From NCBI GenBank assembly GCA_027559495.1, contig JAMXSV010000004.1, positions 1,353,001 to 1,417,000 of the forward strand: 64,000 nucleotides of DNA, read 5' to 3'. A program made the translations under genes and the position numbers. The notes under the pieces were generated by a model that did no database searches, was not told where the DNA came from, and worked only from the letters and a program-made list of their open reading frames with translations. Of the stretch, positions 59,759-64,000 are shown one piece after another. Position 1 is the stretch's first letter, and each line of letters opens with the position of its first letter. Source of the stretch: Aurifilum marmelostoma. Taxonomy: Eukaryota > Ascomycota > Sordariomycetes > Diaporthales > Cryphonectriaceae.

Positions 59759-60179
59759 GGTTGCTGCTGCTGCGACAGGACCAGATCTTGCTGCCAGCGG
59801 GCGTAAGGACTGGGGATGGCGGATTGTATGGCGATTCGAGTGCTTGTCAATTGATGGTCTGCGAGTGGAACGTCGGGAGCTCGCACTGAGCAGAGATGCC
59901 TGAGGTCTCAGGCCACTACAAGTGGGAGCTCGGGAGCAGCCGAACAGTGTGCCGGGGGGGGGGGGCGCGGCACTGGGAGCAGACAGAAGGCCAAGGAGCC
60001 ACTAGCTGCACACGCACGACACGGACCAGCCCATTAACACCAAACGCGGTTGCCAGCGAAACGCGCCTGACAGGAAAATAATCACTTATTCACAGACACA
60101 CATACCCCCCTCCAGGCTCTGTGTCTAGACTTCTTACAATAACCATAATTTCTCTTTCCTCTTTTTTAATACTGAGAAG
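59759..60179. promoter_or_regulatory. Divergent promoter between the complex I subunit and CSM3
   Basis: The two start codons face away from each other with 421 bp between them, so both promoters must lie here. A G10 run occurs at about 59956-59965, and a C/T- and A/T-rich leader (TTTCTCTTTCCTC, near 60150) precedes the CSM3 ATG. No specific factor site is recognised. Confidence 0.6.
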
Positions 60180-61445
60180 ATGGCTCTCAAGAGAAGCTCT
60201 AACAAATCAGAGACAGTCCCACCTCCGCCGCCAGATGAACTTGACAACTACTTTCTGGAAGGAGATCTAGACGATGATGACCCTTTCGCCTCTCCAAAGG
60301 GGAGCAAAGAAAGGACTGACCCCAGCAACAAACGCAAGAAGCCTGATGATGGATTAGGTCTTGACGAGGAGGTATCTGTGACCAAGAAGGCCAGAGCACC
60401 GCGGGTCAAACTGGATGCAGAAAGGTCAGCCTCGGTTACCCTGAACCCATGAATCTTTTTACTCTGTTTTATTTTTCGTCTTTCCGCGGCTGCAGAATGC
60501 TCTCAGTATTGACTTTTGGGACCCAGGTTACTCTCAGAGAAGGGCCTAGCAGAACTACGCAGACAGGCGAAAAATCTGAACCTGAAGGGCAAAGGCCACG
60601 AGGTGAGATCAAGACCACACGATGCTCCTGTAACCTATGAGATGAGCAAGGTTATTGACAATTCATAGTGGGGTGACGCATCGCGTCTCATGTCCTTGTA
60701 TCAGGGCTGGCTAGATGATCTATATCCACGTGCCAAATTCCTCGACGCGCTTGCTATGGTGGAGAAGACAGGCCACAACCACACTGTCAGGGAAGCACGC
60801 CAGGCAATGATCAACGAGGGCAAACCCAGATCGAACGTTGCCGACGAGGATGACAATATGAACGACGACGCCCCCGCCGCCGCTGCTGGGAATAGCCCAC
60901 AACCACCCCCAGAGGATTTACTTTGGGGCGATTTGGAGCCGGATCCTCCTCAGCCCAATATACCGAATAGTGCGACCGCACAGACCAGAAATGCCCCCGC
61001 TGCCGGCGCGGGCACGACGCAGCCTCGTCATTCGTTCCCGGATAGTGATGATATCTACGGTGCGACACCTCCTCCGGGTGGAAAGGATGGTGTAGCCTTA
61101 GAGACAGGAGGAGGACCGGATGACGATGAGCTGGACGCGCTGATGGCAGCGAATGAGGCCAGTGACGCAATGCTACCCGTAAGGCCGGGTGGTGAACAGG
61201 CGACGAGAGGCATACTCAGCAGCGGCATTCCCAGACACGCACAAACTCAGCCTGGGAATAATCGTAATGATGATGACGATGATGAAGACCTGGACGCTCT
61301 TATTGCGGAAGCTGAAGCCGAGCAGGCTTCCCGACAGAACGCTTCAAAGGCTGCGGGAGACAAAGCCAAGGAGCCTGCTGCAGCGAAGGAGACAGCCCAG
61401 GATGATCTGGATGACCTGGACATGCTCATGGCAGAAGAAGTTTAA
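60180..61445 (+). CDS. CSM3: Replication fork protection subunit Csm3/Swi3 (TIPIN homologue), 3 exons
   Basis: Exons 60180-60424, 60527-60602 and 60669-61445 (introns 102 and 66 bp; phases 2 and 0) give 365 aa. The Swi3 domain (PF07962) spans about residues 76-140: RVKLDAERLLSEKGLAELRR, KNLKLKGKGHEWGDASRLM, YQGWLDDLYPRAKFLDALAM and EKTGHNHTVREARQAMINE. With Tof1 this protein forms the fork protection complex that stabilises stalled forks and mediates the S-phase checkpoint in the nucleus. A basic NKRKKPDD stretch may act in import. The C-terminal half is acidic and disordered; two DDDDEDLDALIAEAEAE / DDLDDLDMLMAEEV blocks could bind RPA or Tof1, which is inference. The first donor (GTCAGC) is weak, but only it preserves the conserved domain. 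It shares its promoter region with the complex I gene. Confidence 0.95.
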
Positions 61446-62034
61446 ACTTACTGCCTCGAAATACACTGGCCTGGTGCCTAACAATTTCCGACCCGGTGGT
61501 CTCAGATACGGATGACGATGCCGAGGATGAGGACGTAATGATACAGGTGTATGATGGTCTGGGTGTATTTGTATTACTGCGTGGGAATGTGATGATGACC
61601 TTCAATGATATCCCTCAAATTGATGAATTACCATTAATGCAGTCGTCTCCCATGGCAAAATAGTGCAATTCAAAATGATTCTTTACTACCTGATTTTTTT
61701 ATCTTCCTTTGGATTTTATTTTGTAGGTGCTGGATTCCAGAGTGTTTTATTGTACTTGTAGCAAGTCCCGAGTAAGTGCTGCTGTAATTATGTATGGCGT
61801 CAGTGGAAGGTTGACCCCAGATGTTTTGGTGGGGCCGGCTCACAACCATCCCACCTTCAGTTCCCATCTCACTTCTGCATGTGCCTTTGCTCCCACACAA
61901 CAACCAACAAAAGATCTCTACGGCATACCAGACTTCTTGGGGGCTCCTGTCTTGCCTTGTCTCTTCTTCTTCTTTTTTTTCTTCTTTCTGCTGCTGCGCC
62001 CTTGTGATATGAACTGCTCTGGACTTCTAGCAGC
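61446..62034. other. Intergenic region between CSM3 and SKI2
   Basis: 589 bp; the left part is CSM3 3' UTR, the right part a T/C-rich leader (CTTCTTCTTT, 61963-61985) just before the SKI2 start. No separate gene is seen. Confidence 0.6.
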
Positions 62035-64000
62035 ATGACAGATTCCATAGCTGAAGCCCTTGAACGGCTTCAGCTCGTCGAGGAGTCCATTTCAGATGAC
62101 CCTATCGATGACATCCTCTCCAGAGCAGCAGCTCCTTACCAAAGCCAGATACAAAACCCCGAGAAGCTCAAGACACATCTTGAGGAGAAATACCTTTCAC
62201 CATCACCAACATTCTCAACAGAGTGGTTAAACAAACTGCAGCAGTAAGTTGCTGCTTTCTCCAGTATCCCACCAGTACCACAAGCTGCACCTGGACCTGG
62301 GCCACTGACAAGACATGATTGATTGTTGCAGGAGATGGGACATCGAGACTGACTACACCGACCTATTCGCAATCGCACCCACCCAGACCCGAACTGTCAC
62401 ACGCTTCCTGCGACAAGGCCTCGAGGGGCGCGTCGTTGGCTACAAGAATGTCACTGTCGCTGCCAACAGTGCCACCGCAAAGAACTCGACTTCCCTGCTG
62501 CGAAAGCCTGGCGCGAGGGCAGACTTTGTGCGAGGCGCAGCTGGCTTCTTCCCATTTGCGCCCGGCGGGCTGGAAGGGGTAGAGGCTACAGCTGCGCTCG
62601 AGGATCAGGCTCTACGAAGCGAGGGCTACCTTGACGGCGAATCCGGCTCTACAAACAAATTGGAGAGGATCATCACCCTTGGCGAGAAGGACAGCCTCCT
62701 GGAGGTGGCGCCTGGCATGCCGCGCGGTCTTGACTTCTCCAGAAAGAAGACCGGAACAGCTGAGGAGACGGACGCCCAAGAAGTCGAGAGAGAGCTCGAC
62801 CAGGAGCCGGAGCAATTGCTCAACGGCGAGGATACGAACAAAGACGTCACAACCAATGGCCATAGCAGTACGCCGGATGATGATCTGGAGGATGGCGAGG
62901 AGGACGGTGAGGATATCGACGCCCTGCTGCCAGTCGAGTTTCCGGCGCTGGAGCCTCGAGGCCAGCTTGCAGCGTCGAGCTCTAGAAGAGCCGGGCGCGA
63001 GTGGGCACACATGGTCGACATCAACCGCGAGATACCCAACTTCCGCGAGCTGGTGCCTGACATGGCGAGGGAGTGGCCCTTTGAGCTCGACACGTTCCAG
63101 AAGGAGGCGATCTACCACATCGAGAACGGCGACTCGGTCTTCGTCGCAGCACACACTTCTGCGGGCAAGACTGTCGTAGCCGAATACGCAATCGCCCTCG
63201 CCGCGAGGCACATGACCAAGGCCATCTACACATCCCCCATCAAGGCGCTCAGCAACCAGAAATTCCGCGACTTTCGGCAGACCTTTGACGAGGTGGGCAT
63301 CCTGACAGGAGACGTGCAGATCAACCCCGAGGCCAGCTGCCTGATCATGACCACGGAGATTCTGCGAAGCATGCTCTACAGAGGTGCTGATCTCATACGC
63401 GACGTCGAGTTTGTCATCTTTGATGAGGTGCACTACGTCAACGACACGGAGCGAGGTGTGGTCTGGGAAGAGGTCATCATCATGCTGCCTGAGCACGTCT
63501 CTCTCATCCTCCTCTCCGCGACGGTGCCCAACACCCACGAGTTTGCCTCGTGGGTTGGTCGCACCAAGAAGAAGGACATCTATGTCATCTCTACCCCCAA
63601 GCGGCCGGTGCCGCTGGAACACTACCTCTGGGCCAACAAGAACATCCACAAGATCGTGGACTCGGATAGGAAATTCAGTGAAAAGGGATGGAAGGATGCC
63701 AACGCGGCTGCTCAGCGCCGGGACCAGGCCCCAGCCTCCGGACCCGTCGCCAATGCTAGAGGGGGGTGGCTCCAGCCAGAGGGGAGCTCGTGGTGGCAAC
63801 AACAATCCGAGAGGCGGCCAGAACCAGCGCGGAGGTCGTGGAGGCAACACGCAGCGAGGCAGGGGCGGACCGCCTCGGGCGAGCCACAATCCTGGTCACA
63901 TGGGTCGCGGCGGTCGTCCTGGGTTTTCCTCGGCCGCCCAGGACAAGAATCTCTGGGTACATCTGGTGCAGTTCCTCAAAAAGTCGAACCTGCTTCCTGG
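62035..64000 (+). CDS. SKI2: Ski2-type DExH RNA helicase (exosome cofactor), 5' part, with apparent +1 frameshift
   Basis: Exon 1 62035-62243, an 88-bp intron, then exon 2 from 62332 to the window end. The N-terminal domain carries ERWDIETDYTDLFAIAPTQT-type sequence (WDIETDYTDLF), PGARADFVRGAAGFFPFAPG and LPVEFPAL. The helicase core starts at about residue 315 (WPFELDTFQKEAIYHIENGD); motif I is AHTSAGKTVVAEY (near 343), Ia TSPIKALSNQKFRDF, II FDEVHYVND (near 433, DEVH) and III LLSATVPN (near 464). WANKNIHKIVDSDRKF then opens the Ski2 insertion, here rich in Arg-Gly-Gly. In the cytosolic Ski complex this enzyme feeds mRNA to the exosome. The frame shifts at G6 63761-63766; one base less restores RGGARGGNNN and DKNLWVHLVQFLKKSNLLP. 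The 3' part lies outside the window. Confidence 0.95.

Noticed and set aside
62612..63889. 425-codon open frame on the minus strand
   Set aside because: It lies opposite the SKI2 helicase, whose motifs are unmistakable; the frame has no domain of its own.
1..64000. CRISPR arrays, insertion sequences or intact transposons
   Set aside because: No regular direct repeats with unique spacers, no terminal inverted repeats or LTR pairs and no transposase, reverse transcriptase or integrase motifs were seen.

Overview
The window is nuclear DNA of a filamentous ascomycete (Pezizomycotina; the gene content fits Sordariomycetes, but the genus cannot be fixed from sequence alone). The evidence is short spliceosomal introns (mostly 65-145 bp, GTAAGT-like donors, CAG/TAG acceptors), long intergenic spacers rich in microsatellites and poly-G/poly-T runs, a tRNA with an intron after position 37, a complex I subunit, and fungal families such as a Csm3/Swi3-type fork protein, an mS45/Bot1 mitoribosomal protein and a cAMP-receptor-like GPCR.

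Layout. 0-24 kb holds ordinary conserved genes: the 3' end of a choline/ethanolamine kinase (+), a probable BLOC-1 Cnl1-like subunit (-), a membrane-anchored GH16 glucanase (-), a mitochondrial HAD-family hydrolase of the CECR5 type (-), a long coiled-coil protein of unknown function (-), tRNA-Lys(CTT) (+), mS45 (+) and a Y_phosphatase3-type phosphatase (-). 24-39 kb is gene-poor: I find only an 85-aa cysteine-rich gene (-) and a decayed LysM-like relic. 39-48 kb holds a four-helix MARVEL-like membrane protein (+) and a Ser-rich protein with internal 10-residue repeats (+). 48-54 kb is again sparse, with a wrecked GT2 polysaccharide-synthase pseudogene (+) and a small Ser-rich gene (-). 54-64 kb is dense: GPCR (+), NmrA-like Rossmann protein (-), the complex I 21-kDa subunit (-) sharing a 421-bp divergent promoter with CSM3 (+), and the 5' two thirds of the SKI2 RNA helicase (+), which runs off the window.

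The genes do not form one pathway. They are mainly housekeeping functions of mitochondria (HAD, mS45, complex I), DNA replication fork (Csm3), RNA decay (Ski2), cell wall (GH16, relic GT2) and signalling (GPCR, phosphatase).

Two observations stand out. First, four clearly conserved genes are broken by apparent one-base insertions, all six sites in G/C homopolymers, all repaired by removing one base; this points to systematic homopolymer over-calling in the assembly rather than to pseudogenes. Second, several small structures are easy to miss: a 17-nt microexon in the complex I gene, a two-exon zinc-ribbon-like microprotein whose Cys cluster only appears after splicing, and pseudogene remnants with C-to-T style nonsense changes. 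I see no convincing new multi-gene system, CRISPR array or intact mobile element.
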